Part shown: piece by piece, positions 42,145 through 53,379 of the stretch
Layout of the letters: every line of letters begins with the position of its first letter
Position numbering within the stretch: position 1 is the stretch's first letter
Origin: Euleptes europaea
Taxonomy: Eukaryota; Chordata; Lepidosauria; Squamata; Sphaerodactylidae
Assembly (NCBI RefSeq): GCF_029931775.1
Contig: NC_079312.1
Span: 14,081,821 to 14,145,820 of the forward strand
Direction of reading: 5' to 3'
Length of the DNA: 64,000 nucleotides
Made by a program: the position numbers and the translations under genes
Notes under the pieces: model-generated
Told to the model about the DNA's origin: nothing
Database searches by the model: none
Seen by the model: only the letters and a program-made list of their open reading frames with translations

Positions 42145-43644
42145 CTGTTGAAGGAAAAGAGGAGAATTCAGAAGTAAATCTAGATGACGTCCTTGAGATT
42201 AGTGAACTAAAGATTAGAGGGAGGGTAAAAAAAAAGATTGGCTGCAGATCACTGAATGACTGATCAGCGGACTGCCTATTGTTTGACAAAGGTGAAACAT
42301 CGTGCAACATTCTAAATGTGACCTGTGGGTGCCAGCATCCCTTTTTAGCATAATCCTGGCATCATTTCCCAGCAAGGGCAGGAAAAGATTCCTGAGTCTT
42401 GCACGTGTCAGGGGCAACCCTGAAAGCAGAGCAAAGATTCCCCCTCTGGCTCCTTGCTAGACTGGTACCCACCCCCAAACAGGAAGGATTGGCCTGCTGT
42501 CAACTTAGAACAACTGTCTTTGGGGATTAAAAAAAAATGTAGCACCTTTATTTCATTTCCATTTTATATTTAATGCTTTAAAAACTCTAGTCAGATGGAA
42601 GAGAAGGACAGTGGGGCCGTTCCTGTATGTAGATTCCAGACCTTATACAATTTATAAGAATTCTTTTTCTAAAAAGGTGTGTTTCATTGTTTACACAATT
42701 ATTTACTTCATTTATACTCTGCCTTTCTCTGCTGGCGAGCCCGTGGTGAGCTCCTCAGATCAGATTGGGACTAGGGGTGGTGGTGGCTTCCTTGGCTGGC
42801 TCGTGGGCCAGATAAGAGCTCTCAAGGGGCGAGATCCAGGCTGCAGACTATATGTTTGACACCCCTGCTTTAGTCTCTGCGCCTTTTGTTTCTTTCCACA
42901 ACATGGACTTTCTACAGCTTAATGACAACAGTCTGACTACCCCAGGCTGGGGAGAGGGGAAAGAGGAAGATGCCCCTTCAACAACCAGGTCATTTGACTT
43001 CTATTGATCTTTTCCAGGGTAGGCCACATAAAATTGACTTCCAGCTTTGCTGATGTAGCTACACAGCCAGATCTGAAGCTGCTTCCAATGCAAAAGACAC
43101 AGTACTTGAAAAACATTCTGTCACATCCCTAGCTATCCATGACATCACAGCAGGTCAGCCAATGTCTAGAAGAGGCATGCAGATAGGCAGTAGGCAGGCA
43201 AGAGACAGGCTTTAATCCCTCCTGAGCAATTTCTGAAATATATAATTGCTAGAATTGTTCACAGACCCAAGCCAACAAACTTGGAAGAGGGTGTCAAGAG
43301 AATAGCCACCTTGGAGGGATTTTCCAGGCTGAACTAGTTTTCTGCCTCTTGCAGGTGCAGAGGGCACTCCCCCATAGCAGTCTCTCTCCAGGACAGCTTC
43401 CCAGACAGGCTTAATTGGAACATGTGCTTCAGCTGAGAATTTCATTTGGGAGGGGGGCAATTCGCTCATTCCCTGGAAGTTTCCATGAAGACAGCCCTAT
43501 GATTGGTTATGTGGGGGTCATCACTGAACTGTATGCCTTTTAAAATATCTTTTTCTAAGTTTTCTTTCATAAAGCCCTTTTTAGCTTTTTACGGTGTGAT
43601 TTTACTGGTGCCAAACCCAGGTGAACTTGGTTACGTTACTGCAC

Positions 43645-43649
43645 CACGG
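43645..43649 (+). repeat. Target site duplication, left
   Basis: CACGG immediately before the 5' LTR equals CACGG at 50176-50180 after the 3' LTR. Confidence 0.85.
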
Positions 43650-43949
43650 TGTCAGGCCGTTATCTCAGTTCAAGTGTTGCTTCTGTCTCCTGGCTGAACC
43701 GTCCTGATCTCAAGGATGACGCCACATTCCAAAGCCTGGGAACGCTCTCCTGGGAAAGTGTGTTTGATGTTTATGCTTTGTAATCTCTCGCCGTTACCAT
43801 GCTTTATATTGCCAACTAGCTAGCAAGGCACCCATAGCTGACATCTTACTCTATAAGCACTGTATTGCCTTTATGACCAGTAAAAGCCATCTGCTTGGAT
43901 TCTAAGTGTCTCTGTGGTGATTTCTGGTTCTTTGGGTCAGGAGCTTACA
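43650..43949 (+). repeat. 5' LTR of the chromovirus
   Basis: 300 bp from TGTCAGGCCGTTATC to GGAGCTTACA, with TG...CA ends. It differs from the 3' LTR at three positions, all transitions (about 1%). A primer-binding site could not be recognised with confidence just after it. Confidence 0.92.
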
Positions 43950-46244
43950 TTATGTCAGCTATCCCTCTTCAAAGTCAGGTTGGAGCCCCGGAGGGTTCGC
44001 CTGCCACTCGGGTGGGAGCTAGGAGGTTGCTCTCCGAGTGAACCGTGCCTACGGCCTTGTGGAACCCTGGAGTCCATATTTGAGGATCCTACCCTGTTAC
44101 AGGACTTGGTCGCTGAACTTTTTAGGACTACTCTAGAGGTTTGCCGCTTGAGGGACCTGGTACAAACTCAGTGGCAGTCTCTAGGGAGGGCTCTCTGGAT
44201 GTTAACCGCGGAGGATACTAATACCAGTTTAGACCTCCAGGATTTTGATCGACTACTGGATGATGCCCGATCAGCAACCGAGGACTTACAAGTACTGACT
44301 GGATTATTGGACAAACTTATTGCCCGGGAGACTCTCCCGTCTACGGCTCTAACGCGTACTGTTACCCTGGATATAGGTGCCATGGCAGGGCCCGCACCGG
44401 AAGGTTTTTCCCTGGTACCCGATGCGGCCGACTGTCAAGCCGAAGCCAAACGGATCGCTGTTCACACAGCTCTCCTCTTTGTGGATTGTACAAAGGATAC
44501 CCCGGTAGCTACCTTGGCCCAGCATTTGGCGTCGACGTTTGGGCCCGATGCACCTGCTATTGCTGTTCGTATACAATCATTGCTGGGCGGGGAATCAGAT
44601 CCTATTCTTACTATCCTGGAAACGGAACTTTTACTGCATGTTACTGCAGCTGCAGCCCTGAGACTTGAAAACAAAAAGGTCCTCGCTGATAAGGCAGCCG
44701 CAGAAGCGGCTCAGGCGGCAGCCGAGGCTCAAGCCGCAAGGGATAAGGAGTTACAATTGGCTGCGGATCAGGCGCGGACGGGCAGCCGCCCCAAAGGCAC
44801 TATGAGGAGCGACCATCCGTTGGGACTGTCTTTCTCCCCGGTATTTGCCCCGTCGCGCACAACCCAACGCGCACGCCGCCTTGCGGATCGACGCCAAGAC
44901 TCCGGTGAGTCTGAGGAAGAGGATCTATATGGAGACAGTTCTCAATGGGCCACGAGTTTTCGTACAAGTAAACCTCATCGTACCGGGGGGCCAGGAGAAG
45001 ATGTTCACCTCTTACGAGCCCAGAATCGAGAGCTCTCCGGTCGAGTCGATCAGCTCCAAGAGTTAATGGAACGTATGCTCCAGGACAACAGACAATTACA
45101 ACAAGCCCTGTTAGCCCAGGCACAGCCCGTTCCAATACCGGGGCAGGGGGCGCCAATTCAGCCACCCGCTAATGTGCCTGCCCCACCTCTATCCCCTCCC
45201 GGAGGTCCCGTTTTACCTCCACCCGGCCCACCCGTGCTACCGGGACATCCGATGCCCGGTCCTTGGAAACAACTCAAGTTGAAAACTACGTACGATGGAT
45301 CTCTCGAAACCCTACCCTGTTTCTTGCATCAAGTGGACAGTTATATGCGAGAACAGGGACAGTTTTTCCCTACAGAGGATAGCCGGGTGCGCTATGTAGC
45401 TTCCCTTTTGACAGGTAAAGCAGCCGACTGGATGGTTCTCCAGTTCGACACCCGATCCCGCTCTATTCGTTCCCTCAACAATTTCATGACTGCTCTACGG
45501 AGGAGGTTTGAGGATCCCTTTTTGGGAGAACGAGCCAAAGCGGAACTGTTACAATTAAGGCAGGGCTCTACTCCTGTTCGAGAGTTTGCCGATGAGTTTC
45601 AGAGACTGGCAAGTAAAATTGTGGGCTGGCCCGAAGCCACCCTTGTTCATCACTTCAGGGAAGCGTTACACCCTGATATTCTGAACTGGTCATACATGAG
45701 GGGTGACCCCGAAACCCTTGAGGATTGGATACTATTGGCCGAGGAAGTGGAAAGCCGCCGGCGCTTTATTTCCCTTGTCCGTCAAAAACACAAGGAGAAA
45801 AGCGCCCCAAAATCCCAGCCTAGAGGGGCAAGCCAGCCGCCTCCTGTCCCTCGAAAACCCACACGTCCGCCCCAGGATCGTGAAACCCGATTTCAAAGGG
45901 GCGCCTGCCTCACTTGCGGGGAAATGGGCCACTTTGCAGCAGCCTGCCCATACCGCCCTGAAATCTTTCGTCCCAACACGATGACTCGAGCCAGAGGACG
46001 ACCCCTACGCAGAGGCACCGCGGCCACCCGCAGCACAGCACCGGGAAGACCCACACCCTCTGCACTTCACGCCGGAGACTCAGCCACCCTGCCTGCCATG
46101 GATGACCCCGCCGGGTCTCGGATTACAAGTGCCCCATTGGGGGACATCTTTCCCTCTTCGGACGAAGAGAACCCATGGAATTCTTCAGCTTTGAACCTGG
46201 AATCCCCCCTTGATTTGTCAAAAAACGGCTTCGGTCTGTGGTGA
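43950..46244 (+). mobile_element. gag region of the chromovirus
   Basis: A long N-terminal part, partly Ala-rich and helical (LENKKVLADKAAAEAAQAA), and a Pro-rich stretch (about 45130-45260) come before the capsid (FLHQVDSYMREQGQFF, LTGKAADWMVLQF, LRQGSTPVREFADEFQRLA). A single zinc knuckle of CX2CX4HX4C type (CLTCGEMGHFAAAC) follows. The product would be over 700 residues, longer than I expect for Sushi-type Gag, and most of the excess is upstream of the capsid. Confidence 0.85.
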
Positions 46245-49200
46245 GTGGAGCATCTCCACAGACCCCTGCAGATTCTCCTGCTAAGCCGAATGCTCCCACT
46301 AAAGTAAAAGAAGTGGAAACCACCGTTTATGTGGACGCAATATTACAACACCATGAAGGTGGTCCCCAACTACCAGTAAAAGCGCTTATTGACTCCGGTT
46401 GCAGTCGCACTCTCATAAACGAAGCCACGTTTGCCGCACTCAAAGTAGAGTCCGAGGCTTTGCCAGTCCCCGTCCAATTTGCCCAAATGGACGGGAGCCA
46501 TTTCCAGGGGGGTCCAGTTGATCGCCGCACCATAGGGGTAGCAATGGGAATAGGCTCCCATTGGGAGCAGATAGACTTCACCATAGCCCCTATCCGGTTC
46601 GAAGTGGTCCTGGGAATTAACTGGATCAAAGGACATTGTCCCAGCATCGACTGGGAGACGAACACTATCTCCTTTGCCAACCCCAAATGCGACCAGCATC
46701 GACAGCGAGTTGCGCTGCTACATCCACCCGCTTCAGCATTAGCCTCCGAGATCCCAACACCCCCGATCCTACCTGATGCATACCGAGACTTTGCGGATGT
46801 CTTCAACATGAAAGAATGTGATGCCTTACCCCCCCACCGGGCCACTGACTGTGCGATTGAAGTAGTCAAGGATTGCACACTGACCAAAAGTAAAATCTAC
46901 CCTATGAGCGCTTCCGAGCGCACTGTTCTACGAGACTTTTTAGACAAAAAACTTGCCAGAGGATTCATTCGCCCATCGAATGCCCCAAACTCGGCACCCG
47001 CGTTTTTTGTCCGAAAAAAGGAGGGCGACCTTCGCCTATGCATTGACTTCAGAAAACTCAATGCAGTTACTCAAGCCAACGCCTATCCTATACCACTAAT
47101 ATCAGATATTTTGGGACAATTACAGGAAGGTCGTATATTCTCCAAGTTAGACTTGGTAGAAGCCTACTACCGAATTCGTATCCGCGAGGGGGACAAACCC
47201 CTCACTGCCTTCTCTAGCTGTTTCGGAATGTTTGAATTCCTCGTGATGCCTTTCGGATTAAAAGGGGCCCCGGGGGTCTTCATGCAACTAATCAACGACA
47301 TCCTCCACGATTTGCTATACCGCGGAGTAGTGGTTTATCTGGATGACATCCTTATTTATTCAAAAACCATGGACGAGCATGTAAATCTGGTCCGAGAAGT
47401 TCTGCAGCGCCTGCGCAATCACCAACTCTTTGCAAAGTTAGCCAAATGTGAATTTCATCAAAGCAAAATAACGTTTTTAGGGTACATAATCTCCCACCAT
47501 GGCCTTAGCATGGACCCTACCAAAGTCCAATCCGTCCTCGATTGGACTCCACCCACCAATCGCAAGCAAGTGCAACAATTTCTGGGTTTTGCAAATTTCT
47601 ATCGTGGGTTCATCCCTAACTTCGCCCGAGTGGCGCTACCCATCACCGACCTACTAAAAACCAAAGGTAAAGAAAGCTCAACTACTTTACCCTCCGCTAA
47701 GATATTGTGGACCGATCAATGCCAAGCCGCCTTTGTCGCTCTCAAACGCCTCTTCACTTCAGAACCTGTACTACGGCACCCAGACCCGAATCAGATGTTC
47801 ATTGTGCAAGTCGATGCCTCCGACGTGGCTATGGGGGGGGGCTCTCCTCCAAAGAGGTCCGGATGGTCTCCTTCACCCTTGCGCTTACTTCTCAAAGAAG
47901 TTTGCGCACTCCCAATTGAACTGGCCCATTTGGGAGAAAGAGGCATCAGCCGTTCACCATGCACTAACTTTATGGCGACAATTTCTGGAAGGGTCTAAAG
48001 TCCCCTTTGAAGTTTGGACCGATCACAAAAATCTAGCTGCCCTCACGGGGTCTCATAAATTGTCAGAAAACAACAGCGTTGGGCGGAATTCTTTGCTCAG
48101 TTTCGTTTCGTCCTGAAACACGTTCCGGGGAAACAAAACGTTCTCGCAGACGCTCTCTCCCGGTTGCCACAATACCCGGCGAAACTTGATCGACCTACAA
48201 ACTCTTTATTTACCCCCGCGCAAAGGGAAGCCCTACCTGTACTAGCTGTACAAACTCGTTCCCAAACGCTGCCCCAGCGGCAGCACACAACAGCCGGCAC
48301 TCCCGCTCCTCCACCGATCACTCAGCCGCCTGCAGCCTGCGCGCCACCGCACGTAAGCACTTCCCCCTCTTCAGTCCCCGTAACAACTCCTGATACCACT
48401 ATGACCAAGGGGGGGATCCCCATCTCCGAACCCTTCTTAAAGTCCCTTCAAGAACAATGCCTTCTGGAACGCTCAGCCCAAACCCTACCCCCTAGTGTAA
48501 TCGAACAAGGGGGCTCTTGGTACAAAGACTCAAAATTGTATGTGCCCAAAGCGCTCCGAAAAGACGTTTTACACTTAGCCCATGGAGTAAAAACAGCCGG
48601 ACACTTTGGGTTCCTGAAAACTCTTCACCTATTGCGCAGACAATTTTGGTGGGGGGGAATGCGTTCTGATATTGACTCTTTTATTCGCAGCTGTCCTGTT
48701 TGCGCCGCAGTCAAACGATCTCAAGGCAAGCCCCCGGGACCACTGCAACCACTTGAAATACCCAGCCGACCCTGGGAAGTAATTGCTATGGACTTTATGA
48801 CTGATCTCCCTCTCAGTGGGGGAAAAACTGTATTATGGGTTATCACTGACTTATTTTCTAAACAGATACATTTGGTTCCATGCGCAGGGATCCCCTCTGC
48901 TCAGAAGTTGGCCCGCCTCTTCGTGTCACATGTCTTTAGACTACATTCGTTTCCGCGCAAAATAATCTGCGACCGCGGAAGTAGCTTCGTTGCTAAGTTT
49001 TGGAAAGCCTTTCTCAAGTTAGTGGGGGTGGAACAGGGATTGTCCAGTGCATACCATCCTCAAACGGATGGCCAGACTGAACGTGTCAATGCTGTACTTG
49101 AATGCTATTTGCGCTGTTATGTTAACTACCACCAGGATGACTGGGTAGAACTGTTACCTTTTGCAGAATATGCCTACAATAATGCTGTACATCAATCCAC

Positions 49201-49864
49201 AGGTTTCAGCCCCTTTTATGCAGTGTACGGACAGGACTTCGGTCCTGCCACCCCAATTGGTGATCTGGAGGAGGGGGGGGATGCCGACATTGACTCTTGG
49301 GCACACACCCTCCGTACCACATGGCCTTGGCTGGTTAGCAACCTTGACCGAGCCAAACGCAAATACAAAGCGCAGGCCGACAAGCATCGTGCCCCCGGGG
49401 GAGATCTACAAGTGGGTAAACTGGTGTACTTGTCCACTAAAAATCTGCGTTCCACCCGTCCGTGCCATAAACTTGACGCTAAGTACATTGGTCCTTTCCC
49501 CATCGTTCGCATCATAAATCCAGTCACGGTGGAACTGTCTCTCCCCAAAACCCTGAGACGAGTGCATCCTGTTTTCCACATCAGCCTCCTCAAACCCCAT
49601 ATTGCATCTCCGCAATGGCATCCAGAGCCGCCTCCTGAGCAGCCTCTGATGGTGGGGGGGGAGGAACATTTTGAGGTTTCCAAAATCCTGAACTCCCGCG
49701 TTCACCATGGAAGTTTACAATACTTAGTCCGCTGGAAACACTTCCCCCCTGCCTGTGACGAATGGGTACGTGCGCGAGACGTCTCCGCCCCCAAACTCGT
49801 CAACGCCTTTCACATCGCCTATCCAGACAGACCAGCCCCCTTACAGGATGGGAGGGGGCCTTAA
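46238..49864 (+). mobile_element. pol region of the chromovirus
   Basis: In order: an aspartic protease (ALIDSGCSRTLI), reverse transcriptase (CIDFRKLNAVT, SKLDLVEAYYRI, VVYLDDILIYS), RNase H, integrase with its HHCC zinc region (about 48570-48710) and DDE core (AMDFMTDLPLSGGK, CDRGSSF, YHPQTDGQTERVN), and a C-terminal chromodomain (FEVSKILNSRVHHG, YLVRWKHFPPACDEW). Pol starts in a different frame overlapping the end of gag, an arrangement this family is known to bridge by frameshifting. The region is broken about once and is a fossil. Confidence 0.88.
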
Positions 49865-49875
49865 GGGGAGCAGGA

Positions 49876-50175
49876 TGTCAGGCCGTTATCTCAGTTCAAG
49901 TGTTGCTTCTGTCTCCTGACTGAACCGTCCTGATCTCAAGGACGACGCCACATTCCAAAGCCTGGGAACGCTCTCCTGGGAAAGTGTGTTTGATGTTTAT
50001 GCTTTGTAATCTCTCGCTGTTACCATGCTTTATATTGCCAACTAGCTAGCAAGGCACCCATAGCTGACATCTTACTCTATAAGCACTGTATTGCCTTTAT
50101 GACCAGTAAAAGCCATCTGCTTGGATTCTAAGTGTCTCTGTGGTGATTTCTGGTTCTTTGGGTCAGGAGCTTACA
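49876..50175 (+). repeat. 3' LTR of the chromovirus
   Basis: Again 300 bp with TGTCAGG...GCTTACA ends, preceded by a purine-rich stretch (AAGGGGAGCAGGA) and followed by the CACGG duplication. Confidence 0.92.
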
Positions 50176-50278
50176 CACGGCTGGCCTGCCATGTTAGAGG
50201 GCACATTACATCCAAGTGAGCAAGAGAGCTGGAACTACTACATGAATTCTGTAAGGCAGGTCCTTGCCTGCCTTACAG

Positions 50279-50583
50279 CACCAGTGTGGTGTAGTGGTTA
50301 AGAGCAGTGGCTTGGAGTGATGTATCTAATCTGGAGAACTGGGTTTGATTCCCCACTCCTCCACAAGAGCGGCAGTCGCTAATCTGGTGAACCGGGTTGG
50401 TTTCTCCACTCCTACATATGAAGCCAGATGGGTGACCTTGGGCTAGTCACACTCTCTTAAAGCTCTCTCAGCCCCACCTACCTCACAGGGTGTGTGCTGA
50501 GGGGAAGGGAAGGTGATTGTAAGCCAGTTTGATTCTCCCTTAAGTGGTAGAGAAAGTCAGCATATAAAAACCAACTCTTCGTC
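50279..50583 (+). repeat. MIR/CORE-type SINE abutting a splice donor
   Basis: From CACCAGTGTGGTGTAGTGGT to AAAACCAACTCTTCGTCTT. Its 3' pyrimidine tail runs into the minus-strand donor of the exon at 50588, so the bases after GTAAG belong to the SINE tail. Confidence 0.8.
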
Positions 50584-50587
50584 TTAC

Positions 50588-50714
50588 CTGAAAAAACTGC
50601 ACTTCCGTCAACGCACTGCTGGACTTCCATGCAACGCTGTTTCTTTGCTGCGTCTGGCAATTCCTTGCTTGTCTTGGGTAGATTTACAAACATGTCTTCT
50701 GATGACCCCTTAAT
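50588..50714 (-). CDS. SCAN-zinc-finger gene 3, exon 2 (linker exon)
   Basis: The acceptor CTCTCCCCCCCCCCCAATTCAG leads into ATTAAGGGG and the donor is TTTTTTCAG then GTAAGAC. The 127 nt run from phase 0 to phase 1, as required by the SCAN exon at 53380 and the zinc-finger exon at 42144. The open peptide starts IKGSSEDMFVNL and ends GSAVFSG, acidic/basic mixed, with no known domain. It holds the same position as linker exons 221-341 and 18160-18238. The poly-C run just before the acceptor is unusually long. The chromovirus lies about 400 bp further downstream in the next intron. Confidence 0.7.
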
Positions 50715-51247
50715 CTGAATTGGGGGGGGGGGAGAGCAATTAAAAAGGAAATCAGGAAGCAGACAAAAAACTGTGTTGACAGCAGGGTAGATAAAAAGCA
50801 ATGCTTTTTTAAAAAAATTTAAAAATTGTATTTTTAAAATTTAAATTGGATTTTTAAAATAAAATGCTTTTTGAGGATAAATCTATCTAAAGATGGATTT
50901 CTGTTTAAGATACATTATAGTCTAAAGGTGATTCATCATGAAATAAGGATTAGTTTTTTAATTATGTAGCATAAGGCTGTATATTCATGCAATGCTCAAT
51001 TTTTTTGGTAAATGAATTCCATTAATCCATTCACAATGTCATACTCTTCCAGAGGTTTCTTTAAGATTATTTTGGGCAATTTTTCTGTCTAGAAGATATT
51101 ATCACAGATGCTTGGTTTTGCAGTTCTCAAAACTGTGAATTTGTGTCACCAGAGATAACATGTCCCTTATTCACAGCAAAATTTTATACAATCAACCCCT
51201 TACCCCCTAAGTGCAACGTTTCAAAAAGTTCAATAAATATTAAGATT

Positions 51248-51378
51248 GGTTCTTGTAGGTTATCCGGGCTGTGTAACCGTGGTCTTGGAAACGTCAGGAA
51301 AGAAAATTCCAAGACCACGGTTACACAGCCCGGATAACCTACAAGAACCAATGAACTCTGACCGTGAAAGCCTTCGAC
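51248..51378. mobile_element. Small palindromic retroposon, third family
   Basis: GGTTCTTGTAGGTTATCCGG is mirrored by CCGGATAACCTACAAGAACC, with TGTAACCGTGGTCTTGG against CCAAGACCACGGTTACA. The unpaired tail is AATGAACTCTGACCGTGAAA, GCCTTCGAC. AATATTAAGATT flanks it perfectly (51236-51247 and 51379-51390). The loop retains GAAACGTC, the 3' half of a hammerhead core. Confidence 0.75.
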
Positions 51379-51732
51379 AATATTAAGATTGTTTGGAGTG
51401 GAATAGATCTGCACAAGGAGCTAAGTGTAAAGAGGGAGAGGCAAGCAGCAAAAATGAAAATGAAACCTTTTGAGCAGAATACTCCACAAGTCTTGGGATC
51501 TGTATAGATCTGTATAGATGTGTATAGCTTGAGGTTTCCCATATTGTTTTCTCCCTGGAGGAGAAAACCTATACTGGCAGCAGGCCGTAAAAGAGACCCA
51601 GTTTGGGGAAAGTTCCTATACCTATAGGTAAGACATGCATGCATGCAAAATGCAAACACTGCAACAAAGAAATGGGAGGCCTGGTGGCCTGAATGAAATA
51701 ACATCATAAGAAGTGCTGTTTATATAGAAAAT

Positions 51733-51939
51733 ATGGTTGCCAACCTCCAGGTACTAGCTGGAGATCTCCTGCTGTTACAATTGATCTCCAGCCGATAGAG
51801 ATCAGTTCACCTGGAGAAAATGGCTGCTTTGGCAATTGGACTCTATGGCATTGAACTCCCTCCCCTCCCCAAACCCTGCCCTCCTCAGGATCCGCCCCAT
51901 AAACCTCCCACCAGTGGTGAAGAGGGACCTGGCAACCCA
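51733..51939 (+). repeat. GTTGCCA-family MITE-like repeat
   Basis: TGGTTGCCAACCTCCAGG to GGGACCTGGCAACCC, with GATCTCCAGCCGATAGAGAT inside. It is the best-kept plus-strand copy. Confidence 0.65.
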
Positions 51940-51944
51940 AATAG

Positions 51945-52485
51945 AAAACCATGATTTAAATCAAGTCTTACTGACTAGTGATTTAAACCGTGATTTAAAT
52001 CAATTTCATTTAAATCAAATCTACCCTGGTTGACCGAACGGGGGACTTAAACTCCAAAATACACAGTAGTACAAATTCAATTCTGTTGGTTCCAAATTTC
52101 TATAATCTGAACCCTATTTCATTTTTTACAGAATGTTCCAGTACTGACTCACTGTGTAAACCACCATGAGTCCCAATAAGACTGAGCCCAGCTTTTGCTG
52201 GGGAGGGCGGGATATAAATTTAATACAATAAAATAAATAAGGCCGACTATAAATAACAGAAATAAATAAATAACTCAATCTGCAGAACAATTTGGAAATT
52301 AAATTAACCCATCTTGTAGGTAAATTGTTGGCCTAGGATGGGCGTGTCATGGTTAGGGGTCCCATTCCCCCCTGGTGGGGGCAGGAGACATTTTTAAAAA
52401 CCCAGAATATCACATGCAGTCCTAGGTCACCAGAAATTACATAGCGCAGTTCTAACAGTAGGTAAGCCTAACGGTATTTACTTGG
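51945..52485. other. Interval without supported genes
   Basis: ATGATTTAAATCAAG, CGTGATTTAAATC and TCATTTAAATCAA form a short array of DRAATT-like modules (51950-52020). The rest is unassigned. Confidence 0.4.
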
Positions 52486-52497
52486 GCTAAGCATTAA

Positions 52498-52791
52498 GAG
52501 CCCCATGGCGCAGAGTGGTAAACTGTAGTACTGTAGTCCTAGCTCTGCTCATGACCTGAGTTCGATCCTGGCAGAAGTTGGTTTCAGGTAGCCGGCTCAA
52601 GGTTGACTCAGCCTTCCATCCTTCTGAGGTCGGTAAAATGAGTACCCAGCTTGCTGGGGGTAAAGGGAAGATGACTGGGGAAGGCACTGGCAAACCATCC
52701 CGTAAACAAAGTTTTCCTAGTAAACATCGGGATGTCACGTCACCCCATGGGTCAGGAATGACCCGGTGCTTGCACAGGGGACCTTTACCTT
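52498..52791 (+). repeat. Sauria-type SINE with target duplication
   Basis: Full length, GAGCCCCATGGCGCAGAGTG to GGGGACCTTTACCTT. TAAGCATTA flanks both sides (52489-52497 and 52792-52800). Confidence 0.82.
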
Positions 52792-53156
52792 TAAGCATTA
52801 ATTACATTTCACAAAACTTAAGAGAACGGTCATTTTTTCATTCATTAACCAGAACAGGGTAACACTTGAACAGCTCTGTTTTTCAGTAAGCAACTGGGCA
52901 GAATGTTATTTGAAAACAAAAAATGAAGGGGCCTGGAATCTACAGGGAAACCTGCCATGCAGAAACCCGTTGTTGCTGTTCTTAATCTGCAGCTGCACCA
53001 GTCATGGGGAAGACATAAAACATCATCCCCCTGTGGAATCCATCTATTATACAAACCCTCATACTGACTGCTCTAATTTTGTACTTAACTTTTCACTTCA
53101 TTGTAGTTTTAGGTTTTTCCCAGTTTTTTAAGGGGGGTTCAGTTCTTCTGGGATAA

Positions 53157-53329
53157 AAGGTAAAGGTAGTCCCCTGAGCAAGCACCAGGTCATTCCTGAC
53201 CCATGGGGTGACGTCACATCCTGATGTTTACTAGGCAGACTCTGTTTATGGGGTGGTTTTGCCAGTGCCTTCCCCAGTCGTCTTCCCTTTACCCCCAGCA
53301 GCTTACCACTCTGCGCCACAGGGCTCTTC
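53157..53329 (-). repeat. Sauria-type SINE, internally shortened
   Basis: On the minus strand it keeps the GCCCTGTGGCGCAGAGTGGT head and the GACCCATGGGG tail but lacks the middle. CTTCTGGGATAA flanks both sides (53145-53156 and 53330-53341). It lies about 50 bp beyond the donor of the SCAN exon. Confidence 0.8.
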
Positions 53330-53379
53330 CTTCTGGGATAACCTCATTCTTTTTTTGGGGGGGGGCATCTTATTTTCAC

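Larger units (their letters stand above)
37440..43604. repeat. Segmental duplication, copy A
   Basis: Matches copy B (57330-64000) in the same orientation and order: CATAACAGCCTGTATTCAAC, a TATAAAAG-containing block, the GGACTCCCTTATTGGCTGTT block, the CAACAATCAGCAATTAATG block, the zinc-finger exon and TTTACGGTGTGATTTTA. A hand comparison of about 175 aligned bases in the exon gave about 21 differences. Copy A contains the open zinc-finger exon of gene 5. Confidence 0.88.
43650..50175 (+). mobile_element. Ty3/Gypsy chromovirus (Sushi-ichi-like), full-length fossil
   Basis: LTR, gag, pol (protease, reverse transcriptase, RNase H, integrase, chromodomain), polypurine stretch and LTR are all present in order over 6.5 kb, flanked by a 5-bp duplication. 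The chromodomain places it among chromoviruses; capsid and pol resemble the vertebrate Sushi-ichi lineage. The LTRs are about 1% apart, so it is recent (a few million years at most under ordinary reptile rates, an assumption). The copy is broken, with about one interruption in pol, and is treated as a fossil. It lies antisense in the second intron of the host SCAN-zinc-finger gene. Confidence 0.92.

Noticed and set aside
44168-45165. Minus-strand ORFs across the chromovirus gag
   Set aside because: They are antisense shadows of a long gag region; none has a domain.
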